Assembly (NCBI RefSeq): GCF_028009165.1
Contig: NC_079245.1
Span: 1,922,001-1,986,000 of the forward strand
From: Akanthomyces muscarius
Taxonomy: Eukaryota > Ascomycota > Sordariomycetes > Hypocreales > Cordycipitaceae
Direction: 5' to 3'
Length of the DNA: 64,000 nt
How positions within the stretch are numbered: position 1 is the first letter of the stretch; every line of letters begins with the position of its first letter. Shown piece by piece: positions 1 through 10,761 of the stretch. The notes beneath the pieces are model-generated. The model was not told the DNA's origin, ran no database searches, and saw only the letters and a list, made by a program, of their open reading frames with translations. Both the position numbers and the translations under genes were made by a program.

Positions 1-650
1 TGATTTGAGCAGGTGTTTCCAACTTTAGCGTCAGGAAGCTGCAAAAGGTCCTCAGAACATGCAAAATTAAGCCAGCTGCGAATCAGGTCGAGGTTCACCC
101 GTGAGTCAAAAGTTTCCCCAAACACAGCTCCGACTTTTTATTTACGACTGAAGATTTCTCCTTGAGACCGACTTGATCCAGTTTTGCAACGAAAACGGTA
201 TTCATGTCACGGCATTCTCCCCACTGGGTGGCAAGCCAGTCGCGGCGGTGGCTGCCAATGCCGATGTTCCAGGGCCACTACAGCATGAAGTGGTAAGTTG
301 GCAGGACAGATTCTTGTCTGGGAGATGGCGGCATAACTTGTAGCTGACACGAACTTGAGGTCAAATCCATCGCCGAAAAACACAGCATGTCACCAGGCCA
401 GGTGCTTCTCAAATGGGGCTTACAGCGCGGCACCAGCGTCATCCCGAAAGCGTATACTCCTTCGCACATTGCCGACAATTTTGCTGTTTTGGAGTTGCCC
501 GATCTTACAAAGGAGGATTGTATTGCAATTGATGAGATTAGAAAAGAGCACGGCGAAGTTAGGTTTATCAATTACCTCTCGCATTGGGGCTTCGATATAT
601 ACAGTCCGGGGCCAGAGGACCCCACCGAGGAGCCCGAGATTCTCTCCTGA
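1..650 (+). CDS. Aldo/keto reductase, 3' part (5' end outside window)
   Basis: C-terminal part of an NADP-dependent aldo/keto reductase, a TIM-barrel enzyme that reduces carbonyls to alcohols. Exons read 13-100, 154-292 and 360-650, with introns 101-153 and 293-359. An acceptor AG at 11-12 suggests that a further exon lies upstream of the window. Family marks are GVSNFS, the NQVEVHP substrate-pocket strand, the ITAFSPLG-type strand (here VTAFSPLGG), and the cofactor segment around VIPKAYTPSHIADNF. The tail NYLSHWGFDIY resembles fungal glycerol dehydrogenase/Gcy-like members, but the substrate cannot be told from this fragment. The next gene starts 540 nt downstream on the same strand. Confidence 0.9.
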
Positions 651-1190
651 GAACCAAAATTGATGCCAGAGTAACATCAGGATAGAACACAGCTTTGTTA
701 CAGTTCAAAGAGACATATGCCAGGACTGGGTTGTAACGACAGATGACCAAGCTTGCCACACTGACCTATCTCCTGGCGGCATTGCCCTGTACCGGAATTT
801 ATAGCGATCGCGCCCACTGTAATCAGCTACCCCGCCATGGAAGTAGGCGCCGCTTAGGAGAACCTATAAGAAGATGGTGCTTTGTTTTCTGTGTGTGTCT
901 AATTTCTTTTTTCTTTTTGATGCTCATAACTTTCTTAAATTGTACTTTTCTGTTTTGATTCCTTCCCTGCCTGTAGTAACTCGCCGCCAGGCTCGATGTT
1001 TGCTACCTACACTCGCACGCCAAAAGCTTGACCCCACCAAAGCACCAAACCAAGCCGTCCAAAATCGAGCTCCCACCAGAAGCCCAGTGACTCAGCCAAA
1101 AATTTGTCACTTTCACGATCCCATCTTGCTTGCCTGCCGCGAGCGAAGCTGTCTCTCGGCGTCTCGCGCATAATCAGATATACCGTCATC
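651..1190. other. Intergenic: 3' flank of AKR and promoter of eIF2B alpha
   Basis: No convincing gene. The stretch holds pyrimidine-rich runs around 890-960 (repeated TTTTCTTTTT-type tracts), common in fungal promoters and 5' leaders, ahead of the ATG at 1191. Short open frames here lack splice or family support. Confidence 0.5.
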
Positions 1191-2377
1191 ATGGCGACAA
1201 ACGCGCCAGCCGGTAAGCGTAACCCGGGAACAGCTTTACCGAGCGCAATCGGCTCTGACTGACAATGACACTCCAGATGGCGCCAGCACAACGCTGCCCT
1301 TGCGCAAGCAACCGAACCCGACTGATTTCGAGTATACACAGCCATTATACCCTGCTGCGCTTCTTCCCAGTCTGACTTTCTTCGCAGCATCGTGTCTACG
1401 TACCGCAACCTCCTCGCACAGGACTCCGACCTGACCAAGCCCGTCGCCGCCATCGAGTCCCTCATCGAGCTGCTCAACTCGGTCCCCTCCACCACCGTCT
1501 ACGAGACGCTCGACACGGTCAAGGCGCACTGCGACCGCCTCAAGGCCTCGGTCGAGAACCCCGTCCCGCTGACCGCCGGCACCGACCTCTTCCTGCAGTA
1601 CCTCATCTCCTCGCTCAAGCAGCAGGGCGGCAACGACAGCGCCGGCAACAGCTTCGACGCCGTCCGCCAGCACCTGCTGCGCAACGGCCGCCTCTTTGCC
1701 GCCCGTGCCATCGCCGCCCGCGCGGGCATCGCCGAGTCCGGCTGGCGCTTCGTCACCGAGGGCAAGGCGGTGCTGACGCACGGCAACTCGCGCTCCGTCC
1801 TGGCGGTCCTCGAGCGCGCCGCCAAGAACGGCCCGGGCAAGTTTCGCGTCGTCTACGTCCGCGACTCGGCGCGCGCCGAGGAGAGCGATGCGGTGGTCAA
1901 GGCCCTCCGCGAAAAGGGCATCCCCGTGGCGGAGATTCCGGGCGCGGCGGTCGCGCACGTCATGGGTCTGCTGCGGCAGGTCGACATGGTGATTGTGGGC
2001 GCCGAGGCGGTGGCGCAAAACGGCGGCATCATCTCGAGGATAGGCACGTTCCAGATTGCCCAGCTGGCGAACCGCGCGCACGTTCCGTTCTACGTGGCGG
2101 CGGAGACGCACAAGTTTGCGCGCAAGTTCCCGCTGGACCAGAGAGACATTGGCTTTGAGCAGCAGGTGCTCGACTTTACGACTGATGGAGCGAGCAAGCA
2201 GCCTGTCGACGCTGTTGATTATACCGTGAGTACAGCCGACCAGCCCTTCACGTGGAATGTTCTGACAAGTTGCAGCCACCTGAGCTCGTCTCAAACCTCA
2301 TTACCGAAAACGGCGTCCACCTACCGAGCTACGTATTCGAACAGCTGCTTGAGATTTATGGTAGTCTGAATGGCTGA
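1191..2377 (+). CDS. GCN3: Translation initiation factor eIF2B subunit alpha (Gcn3)
   Basis: Regulatory alpha subunit of eIF2B, the guanine nucleotide exchange factor for eIF2. It senses phosphorylated eIF2 in the Gcn2 amino-acid starvation response and acts in the cytosol. Exons read 1191-1212, 1277-1331, 1388-2225 and 2276-2377, giving 338 residues, close to the family length. The second junction gives the conserved FDIVSTYRNLL start of the domain. Further marks are the N-terminal helical part (DLTKPVAAIESL, AGTDLFLQYL) and the Rossmann-like C-terminal half with VDMVIVGAEAVAQNGGIISRIGT and PFYVAAETHKF. The last exon restores the usual PPELVSNLITE ending. The 22-nt and 55-nt first exons rest on frame and splice logic alone. 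It converges with egt1, the stop codons lying 358 nt apart. Confidence 0.95.
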
Positions 2378-2735
2378 GGAAACTACGGGAACTAGGCAAC
2401 TACACGGAAGGGAACATCACGAATGCATTAAACACAAAATCATAGGGCATCTGAGCCACGTCGCGTCGACTACCAGCGCAGAGCTGGAACATCTTGGCGT
2501 CACGGAGTATCGCAGAAATAGCAGCCGCCGCTCCATATACCACGGCGGGCCGCGGGACAATTCAGTTCTCCTAGAAGAGCAAACAGAGAAAACTAAAGCT
2601 AGAAACATAAAACAAAAAAAGCCCTGGAACAGAGACGGCTTCATTTCATACACTCATGCACCCCATTTCGTAATTCGAGTCAAAGCCTCGTGAATTCGAA
2701 TCCAAGCCCCGCCATTTGAGTCAATGCCAAAACGT
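2378..2735. other. Intergenic between convergent 3' ends
   Basis: A 358-nt spacer between the stop codons of the eIF2B alpha gene and egt1. It probably holds both 3' UTRs. No further gene is supported. Confidence 0.5.
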
Positions 2736-5700
2736 TCAAACAGAATTGACCGCATCGCGAACCAGTCGAGCACCGGCCCAGGCATAGGGGTAGTTGCGCT
2801 GGTACCAGTTGACAAAGCTGCGACGGCCCGCGATGCGCGGGTGCGTGGCCCACGATCCCCCGAGAACAATGTTGTGCTTTCCGTCGAAAAAGTCGGACGT
2901 GTACGCCGGGTACAGCGCCATGGGCTCAAACCCGGCGTGCTCGGTGAGCGGCGAGCTCGTCCACTCCCACACGCCGCCCATGCCCGCCTGCCCGGCCAGC
3001 GTGTCGCCGCTGGCCGTGACGGGCTGCGGGTGCCACGTCTTGAAGCCGACGTTGGCACCGTCGAGGTCAATGTACAGCGAGGCATCGTGGCCGCCGCCGA
3101 CACCATTGACCGTGACTTCGGCGGAACTGGGCGGTGTCTCTTCCACGCCGTCATTCACCAAATGACTTGTGTGCAATCCGTTAACAAACGCTGTTCATAA
3201 TTTTATGTGGGGTGCGGTTGGGAGATACTCACGCATTGACTGCGGGAACGCGGTTCGAGAGCTTGCTGTGCATCGACGCCTCCTTCTGCTTCTCGGCCCA
3301 GGTGTAGATGCTCTTTGCCTCTTCCATGGTCGGGATCCGGCCGCCCATCCAGGCAGCGCAGCCGGCCAGCTCGTCGTAGGAAGCAGCCACGGGCCAGTCC
3401 AAGGCATACTTGAGGGGCACAAGACCATATACGGTGCGCACAGCCTTGTCCTTGAGATACGGCTGCATGGGGTACTCGGAGCCCGCGCCGTTGAGCACAG
3501 GGCTGCCGTTGTTGGCGTCGGCAATGGTGGACCAAGAGGCGGGGATGGCACTGTTCTTGGTGCTGTAGAGGTAGTCGGCATACTGAAACGAAGAGGTTAG
3601 CGTCCGCGTCGATGACTAGAATAAGTGACGGGATATTCCACTCACGTCTTCGTTGGTGATTGGTCTAGCCTTGGCTTGGAAGGCGTGGACCTTTTGCTTT
3701 CTCTCCGGCTTCTCATTGTCCCATCCAAAGTTGACGGTGGGATCGGTGCCGTTCTCGGGGTCGTTCATCCCGAGAGTGATGGTCTGCTCGGGGACGTGAA
3801 CCCAAGCGTTCGGGACGCGAGCGCGTCTGGCCGCTATGCTCAACGCCGCAAAGTCGGGCACGGGCGTGTGCGGCGGCGGGAGCGTCTTGTCGCTCTGCAG
3901 CATCATGTACAGCAGCGTCTCAATGTGCATGAGCTCGTGCTCGAACGCGACCCAGACGCCGCGCGCCACGTCGCGGGGCATGTCGCCGAGCGCGCCGTCG
4001 TCGGTGGCCTTGGTGTCCTTGTACAGCTTCTCGAGGCGCGCGCGCACACGGTCCTGGTATACGACAATCTCATTCACGGGCGGCCACTCATCGGGAATCT
4101 CGGAGTGGTCGTGGCAGTGGTCCGGGTTGTCCACGTCGGGGTCGATGCCGCGCTCAAAGATGGACCGGAACAGCGAGGGCTCGGTGGCGGGCCCGTTGGT
4201 GACCTTGGAGAGCTGGATGTCGAGGAACGTGGGGATGTGACCGAGGTAGAAGATGCAGGCGTTGCGGAGCTTGATCGGCTTCTCCTGCAGCTCCTGGCCG
4301 GGCAGCATGCCTTTGGTGACAATGTCCCAGGCTTGCCAGAGGGCTGACCAGTCCTTGAGCGTGGGAAGAACGCTTCCATACTGGGAAGGGAGAGAGCTGA
4401 ATGGGAGATCAGTCTTCTGAAGCAGATGAAGCCCTGTAAGGAAATATTGTCAGCATTAAGAGTGTCTCACATGTCAATTGGCCAGCTTACCATAATCGTC
4501 GCCGCGTCGCCAGCGCTTGACTTCCTTTAAGCCGGCAGCGCGCCAGAGCTTCTCGCCACCAACCTGCGAGTACTTGAGACTTTGCTCAATTTTTAATCTC
4601 TCTGCCTGCTTGATGGTTGTGCCAAGGATAGTGACTTCCTTGTTGGGCGATAAGAACGCCTGATGACGGCCACCGTCCTCGTCATAGATGAACTCGCCGA
4701 TGACTTTCCAGTCCTCCAAGTTGAAGATGTCGCTACCGTATACAGCGTTGGCGTGGCGAAGACCATTGAGAATGAAGCTGAAAAGTTAGCTCACGGCCAG
4801 CTTTAGAAGGGTGATTAAAGCGCTTACGAATGTGTAACACCCTTAGAGTCTACCAGCGTTCCGTGTTAGTGAGGTTCAGCTTCGGTTTCGATTTTCTACT
4901 TGCCATTGTATGCATGGCTACTGTGCGTTAGCAACAGTACATGTAAGGATGGGTACGATGAATACTCACTAGACCTTGTTCGGGTCGCAGCACGAATCAA
5001 TGCCAATAATAATAGAATCGGTCGGTTTCATGACCTGGGAGAAACCCTGCAAAAATGCGCCCGCCTCCTGGCGCGAAAAGTTGCCTAAACTTCTTGTCAG
5101 CGTGCGATATCGCAGCGATGCATGCAGCGGCGCACGTACCAATGCTGGAGCCGAGATGAATAATGGTAATGTTTCGATCGCTATCGGCAAACTGCTTCAG
5201 CCAATCTTTGCCGTCGTCATATGTGCCCCAGAGTCCATGGCTGCGGACGTGCTTGTAATCGGGAACCTGCAGCAGTGTGCGCTGCAGTTCTTCTTCCGAC
5301 AGATCGAGCGCATAATAGTCAATTGGCTTGCCAATCTTTTCGAAAGCATCGAGGAGGAGAGAAATTTTGCGCAAATTTCTGCATTGCGGCCAAAGCAATT
5401 CCACATTAGCGCTTGGTCATGACAGCATGTTATAAGGAAATAATGAAAAGCATTATGCCATGTTCTCTTACCCGCTTCCCAGCTCAACAACCATGGCCCC
5501 CGCAGGGATCAGGTTCGCTATTTCGGCGGCATGCTTTTTGAGCAGCTCAATTTCGTAATTGGTGAGATAGTATTCATCCAGATATGTAATCTGAGCGCAA
5601 AGTTAAGATCATTGTCCAGGCAAAACGTTGCCGTCGGTTGAGAAAGGGAGAGGTGGTGGGGGAAAAGAGGATGGGATGGCGGGATTCGCTGATCACCAGC

Positions 5701-6001
5701 GACCGTGCGAAGAAATGCAAACGGGCCTTGAGCAAGAATGACATACATCCTCAAACAACTGCAGGCCCTTTTCATCGTACAGCAGCAACGTCGGGAGCGT
5801 GCGGTGGCCGCTGATGGGGTTCAGGTGGTTGGTAATCTCCTCCTTGAGGTTGAAGTCGACCTGCTCGCCGCGAATGTCAATGATGTCAAGATGCTGCTGC
5901 GTCGGCATTTTGCGGGGCGTCGCGGTATCGCCAGCGGCGACGAATGAATCGTCCGCGACAGCGACGGGTTGAGCGGCAAAGGCCTCTCTAACGGCAGGCA
6001 T
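2736..6001 (-). CDS. egt1: Ergothioneine biosynthesis protein 1 (histidine trimethyltransferase / sulfoxide synthase)
   Basis: Bifunctional enzyme making hercynylcysteine sulfoxide from histidine: SAM-dependent trimethylation of histidine to hercynine, then iron-dependent C-S bond formation with cysteine. Exons in gene order are 6001-5747, 5590-5472, 5378-5140, 5084-4970, 4920-4904, 4849-4828, 4777-4491, 4433-3646, 3582-3233 and 3165-2736. They sum to 2622 nt and 873 residues, near the known fungal Egt1 length (the Neurospora protein is about 876). The methyltransferase half carries ELGSGNLRK (about residues 121-130) and DYYALDLSEEELQRTL. The synthase half carries the DinB iron motif HX3HXE as EHELMHIE (about residues 514-520), then an FGE-sulfatase domain with GGRIPTMEEAKS and GGVWEWTSS. 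Two exons are only 17 and 22 nt. The intron after the 17-nt exon must use a GC donor (GCAAGT) to keep the conserved HAYND and GVTHSFILNGL segments in frame. The PLP lyase Egt2 is not in this window. Confidence 0.96.
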
Positions 6002-8199
6002 ATTGACTGAGATGTCGGGGAAGACAACAAGTCGAAAGGGTCGGAAGGGGAGCTAAGGTAGTTGTGGTATGGTAGGGCGCGGCTGCTGCAGGCTTTAATA
6101 AACGAGGTGACAGGCGATGATGATGATGATGATGTATAGATGGGTTTGGTAATCTAGATGGGCAAAATCTCCAAAAGCCTAAAACCGGTGGAAACTTCTC
6201 AAAAGCTGGTAAGCGTTCCCGCAGCTGCCGACGACAAGGGCGCACAGCTACAAGTAAGTCCACCGTGCCGCTGCTACATGATGTTTACAAAAATCTGGTG
6301 TGTCCTTTGCGCAAGACAGCAAGTATCTTTCACGGTGGATGCACGTATTCTAGACCATCTGGTTGACAAACCACGAGAGGCTTTTTCCCCTCCACCTCGT
6401 AGCCCACCAAAACGACTCCGCACAAACCAAGGATGCGAAGCTAAGGTAACTGCCAACTAGTTAATGCCCAACAGGGAGTAACGATGCCTCTTATTTACAG
6501 CTTGGAAATACAAAGCCAGCTGTGGCGGAAGGGCTAGGTACCTGGATTCCACACCACCAGCACCCACTTGCGGCACAAAGGATGGGCGATCTTCAACGAG
6601 AGAGGCATTCACGCTCCTGCAGCGAGCGGAGCATCGGCATGCGCTGAGTGGCCAGACTGCGAACGCGGGGTTTTTGCTCCTTTGGAATCATCCGTGGAAT
6701 CATCCTATCGAGGAAAAGAAGACCACCGCATGGGGCCTGGCTCCAGCTCGCCGTTGGCTAGAAACGGGCGGGGATGAAAGGTTCCAGCTAAAAACTATGC
6801 CATGCCTATCCGTCAGCTTTTTCTTGCCCGGATCGTGTCGTCACCCCTGCGTGGGCTGTTTCTTAGTCTTGGAGCTCTCCGCATCTGCACGACGACGGGC
6901 GGGCGGACGCTGGAACAGGAGGCGTTGCATGGACAAGACTAACTAACTCGTTATGCAGTAATCGGCCTGCACATGATATCACCAGCAGTTGAAAAAGGCG
7001 CATGTGTAACAGATCAGAGAGGCCAAGAGGGCTGCAAGCATGCAAAGCAAGCAGCACATGCTTGCAAATGCGCACAGGTATAGATCAGTGATGCAGACCT
7101 GCCGTGCATAGAAACCTCTAGTTAGTTAGCTTCAAAGGGGGTTCCAGTTTCTTCGTGGATGCGTGGGTGCAGGTGGATGGGCTGTGACATCCGCCGATCA
7201 ATGTACCTGCGACCTAGACAGCAAGACAGCTGCTGCATCATTGCCACGAATGCGCTGGGGAGGAGGTCCATCCATTGACGCTATTTTTGGGGTCGCACCG
7301 CACAAATCACAGGCCAGAATATAGCTCGTCCTTGGCATGCATATTCATCTACATGCAAGTCAAGGGCGCTCAATGACGACGGCTGATGCAGCCTAGCTCT
7401 GTACCGGTTTTTCGGCTGGTAGGGGATTAGTGGTGTGCACCTGAATGCCGGGGCGGGATGTGCAAAAAAAATGTTCCTGACTCTTGAACACTGAAGGCTC
7501 ATCATCTATTAAATACGACCATCAAGCGATGGTCGTTCCATGAAGCTGGCTGGTCATGAGAACGAGAAGCTGGGCTAACTAACTTGGTCATGAAGCAAAG
7601 GCTGCCAGTCCAAGGCGGAAACTACTTGTAACTGGAGAGGCCAGCTAGCGCGATCTTAGCAGATGCGTCTTAGCCTGGCCAACTTTAAGTTACCCGGAAC
7701 CTGTCCTAGAGTACGACTTTCTACTACAACGGGGCGATGAAAATTCAATCCTTGAAAACAAGTGTCTTTGACCTTTCCAAACGCCCCCAGCAAGCCATAT
7801 ATTGAGTTAAAAACTGATTAAACAGAGATGCGCAAGGAAGCAAGTGTCAAACTTTGACAATACCTATGGCACAAAGAGAGCATCATGTGCCGGCTTTGCG
7901 GATCAAGCATTGGCATTTGATGAGAAGATAACGATTAACCAGATTAGCCACTCCGCTCGTGTCGTTTTTTTAAAAAAAAGACGAACTACGAAGAGCGCCC
8001 TGAGTTGGGCCCTAGATGTACCATGACCCTCGAGCGGCACGGCCGCTGGCAACAATGAAGAGCATCGACAGTGGCAGACGGCTATATTTAAAGTGAAAGG
8101 AATCTTACTAAAGATGCCCCGAGTTTTGTCTAGTAAAACATGTTCCATTTCATATTATTCATCGACTTATACACAGGAATTTACTCTTTGCGGACCCCA
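6002..8199. other. Gene-poor interval between divergent egt1 and convergent amidase flanks
   Basis: About 2.2 kb without a supported gene. It begins with the egt1 promoter, where a (GAT)6 microsatellite lies at 6116-6134. The many short open frames show no family features, and no tRNA A/B boxes were seen. Confidence 0.5.
6116..6134. repeat. GAT trinucleotide microsatellite
   Basis: Six GAT units lie about 115 nt upstream of the egt1 start codon, probably in its leader or core promoter. Directly visible in the sequence; no function is claimed. Confidence 0.8.
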
Positions 8200-10044
8200 T
8201 CAGCTAGAGAGCGCTTGCAGGACACTGCCAGTCATGTCCAATACCTTTTCCTCCTCAAGCTTGCGAGCGACGAGCTGCAAGCTGATAGGCATGCCGTCTA
8301 GAAGGCTGGGATCGTATTCTTCATTTACAGCCTGGCACGTATCGCTCCGAGGTTCGTAGTCTTGGCCAACGACATCAATGCCTTTATCAACTGTCAGCCC
8401 TGTCGGGAAGGAGACTGCGGACACATCTAGGATATTAAAAACGGCCGTATATGCGACTATGAATTCAAACATTAGTCCAAACATCCAGCTCTTAAGCCCA
8501 GCATCAATATTTGACTTACCGTGTCTCGTGCCGCTGTGCCTGTGCGTCACGTACGGCATTGTGGGCACCAACAGAGCATCCAGGCCAGCGGCGTTCCACC
8601 GATCCAGATTTGCGTTCTGAAATACCGTCCTTTCCGTTTGCAGATTCCACATGTCGTAGACACTCATCGGCTGCGCATCGCGATACGCGTCCATCTCTGG
8701 TCGCCACGGCTCGCCCGTACGCTCAAGCTCTTTGCGAATCGCCACCGCGCCGTCGGCGACGAAGAACTTGCTAATCATGGTGAGGCTTTGCAACATGTCT
8801 GTTGGCTGCCAATCTACCACATCGTGGCCGGCATTTAGCAATTTCGTGACCGTGTGCCGTAGGGCTCGCGTGACGGGAGGCGTCGGCTGCACGAGCGTGT
8901 CGTCCCACATGACGCCAATCTTGAGCTTCTTGGGTAGTTCGACAGACTTCCACGGGATCGGGTGGCATTTTGCGTCCCGCAGCCAAGGTTGGCTTTGCAC
9001 GACAATCTTGCTGTACATGACAATGTCTTCCAGCGCACGAGCCATGGGACCGTTGACGGACATGACGCCCTCCTGTCCGGGCATGCCTGAGCGGCAGTCT
9101 CGAACCGGGAAGCGGCCGCCAGACGGACGGAGGGTAAATATGCCAGTGCACGCTGCAGGGATTCGAAGAGATCCACCTGGGAGTTTTTTCTTAGTTTCAG
9201 AAAACGAAAAGCAAGGCTTTGAAAATGGTCTTACCAATGTCAGTTCCCACCCCGATCGGAGTACCCTTCATCACCAGCAGAGCCGACTCACCACCCGAGC
9301 TGCCACCACTGGTTGTCTGTCTATTCCTAGGATTCAGCGTGCGGCCAAAAACGTTGTTGATGGTTTCGGCAATCATCATGGCTGTGGGCACATTGGTCTT
9401 GACGTAAAACACGGCACCTGCTTCCTCTAGGACCTTGGCCAGCGCAGAGTCCTCTGCAGCGGCGTCGCCAACGTGGGACGAGAAGCCAACCGTAGAGTCC
9501 AAGCCAGTGAGCTTGAAATTGTCTTTGAGAGAGACAGGTAAGCCGTGGAGCGGTCCCGCGGGCCTGCCCGTCTTGGCGAAATGCTCATCGCGAGCGCGCG
9601 CGGTGGCGATGGCGCGCTCAAAGCAAGTCTCGGAGAGACAGTTTACCTGTCAGTTGTTAGTCGGGGCAACTTAAAGTGGCGGCGAGGACCTACCAGTTGG
9701 TGCGCCGCCGCTGCACGCTTGCAAAATGCGCGAGTCACCGTCTCCGATCTCAGCTCACCGGAAGCGAGCTTGGCGACGAGCTGCGTAGCTGTCTGCTCCG
9801 TTATATCAAGTTCCTCCTCTGAGAACCAGCCAGACGTGGTTGGCCAGGCTGTGACATCGTCTTGCGATTGTGGAGGCAGAAGGTTTGCGGGTACGCGCCA
9901 CTCCTGCGGAATCGAGGCACTGAGGAGCGCTCTCTTCTTGGCGCCGATGTGCTCCCAAATGGGCGCCGGGCTTTCAGTGGCGGCACGGCAATTCGCGTTA
10001 GAGGCAAAGACGTACGCTTGCTTCGTATCAGCAGTGATTCCCAT
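8200..10044 (-). CDS. Amidase-signature family hydrolase (acetamidase-like)
   Basis: Hydrolyses a carboxamide to acid plus ammonia; cytosolic by default, as no signal peptide is seen. Exons are 10044-9694, 9646-9235, 9176-8520 and 8456-8200, giving 558 residues, typical of fungal general amidases. The Ser-cisSer-Lys triad is readable: Lys158 in VSLKDNFK, Ser233 in SGGSSGGE and Ser257 in GTDIGGSLR. The spacings of 75 and 24 residues match those of fatty acid amide hydrolase (K142, S217, S241). The last intron, 8519-8457, is exactly 63 nt and contains no in-frame stop, so reading through it would add 21 residues. Splicing restores a smooth VAYTAVFNILDVSAVSFPTG segment and is preferred. Substrate is unknown; AmdS-like acetamide or nitrogen-scavenging use is an inference. 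Confidence 0.93.
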
Positions 10045-10761
10045 GGTGTGTAAGCTGCGGGCAAAAGACTAGCGAAGGATGGATAGTTGCAGGGAGAAAA
10101 AAAAGTGCGGGAAAATGCTGATATCGAAATGCAGGATCAAGGGACTAACGTAATACCAGGCTGTGAATGAGCCGCTCATCGGGTCCGAGTCTCCGTGGAC
10201 ATCAATCCCCCGCAAACCCCGACACCGGCATGCGCCGGGCTCTGGCTGATGCGCCATCGTGGGGGCGCGTGGCGATTCAACGATAGCGCAGGATAGGCAA
10301 TTAAATCTGCGAAAATGGGTAGGAACGACAGCTAGTTTTATTTGTTTCTTCACGTATATATAGCGTATATTTTTTTTTAAAAACAATCAAGAAAGAAGAT
10401 TTCCCATGCTGTGTGAATACACAAATCGTATACCAATAGTTGCAGAGCTATGCACTAATGTGGTTGAACTGATGCGGACCCAGCACGAGTAGCACCGACA
10501 AGCATAAACTGCTCTTGAGCTTGAAAATAAACCCACTTTGAAATTAAAATGTATTTGAGCATTTCAACTTGGAGAATGAAAACTAGTGGCCTCGCACGTC
10601 TCCATATCCTTGATTCCTATACAACTGCGGCGAGCAAGCTCCGCCCGAACACATTCAGAAGTCACGAAACTTCAAATCAAAGGAAACCTCCGAGGCTGTA
10701 TTCTGGTAGGAAACTCGCTTTCCAGAAAAACATACCACATGTTGGAACGACTACGTTCTCA
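10045..10761. other. Intergenic, promoter of amidase and 3' flank of EGF-like gene
   Basis: About 0.7 kb, AT-rich around 10330-10560 with T-runs and A-runs. No gene is supported. Confidence 0.45.

Noticed and set aside
743..958. 71-codon + strand frame with a hydrophobic start
   Set aside because: Starts in the 3' flank of the AKR gene; the signal-like start leads into an unconserved basic stretch and no homologue is recalled.
1236..2294. 352-codon minus-strand frame across the eIF2B alpha gene
   Set aside because: Arg/Ala/Val-rich antisense of a GC-rich exon; the sense strand carries a full conserved protein.
2690..2720. GAATTCGAATCC, like a tRNA B box
   Set aside because: No A box or cloverleaf can be formed around it, and the first base of the box does not fit.
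5379..5471. Shorter egt1 intron ending at 5405, giving GANVELLWPQCRNLRK
   Set aside because: The longer intron ending at 5379 gives GSGNLRK, the family's SAM-binding motif, without the insertion.
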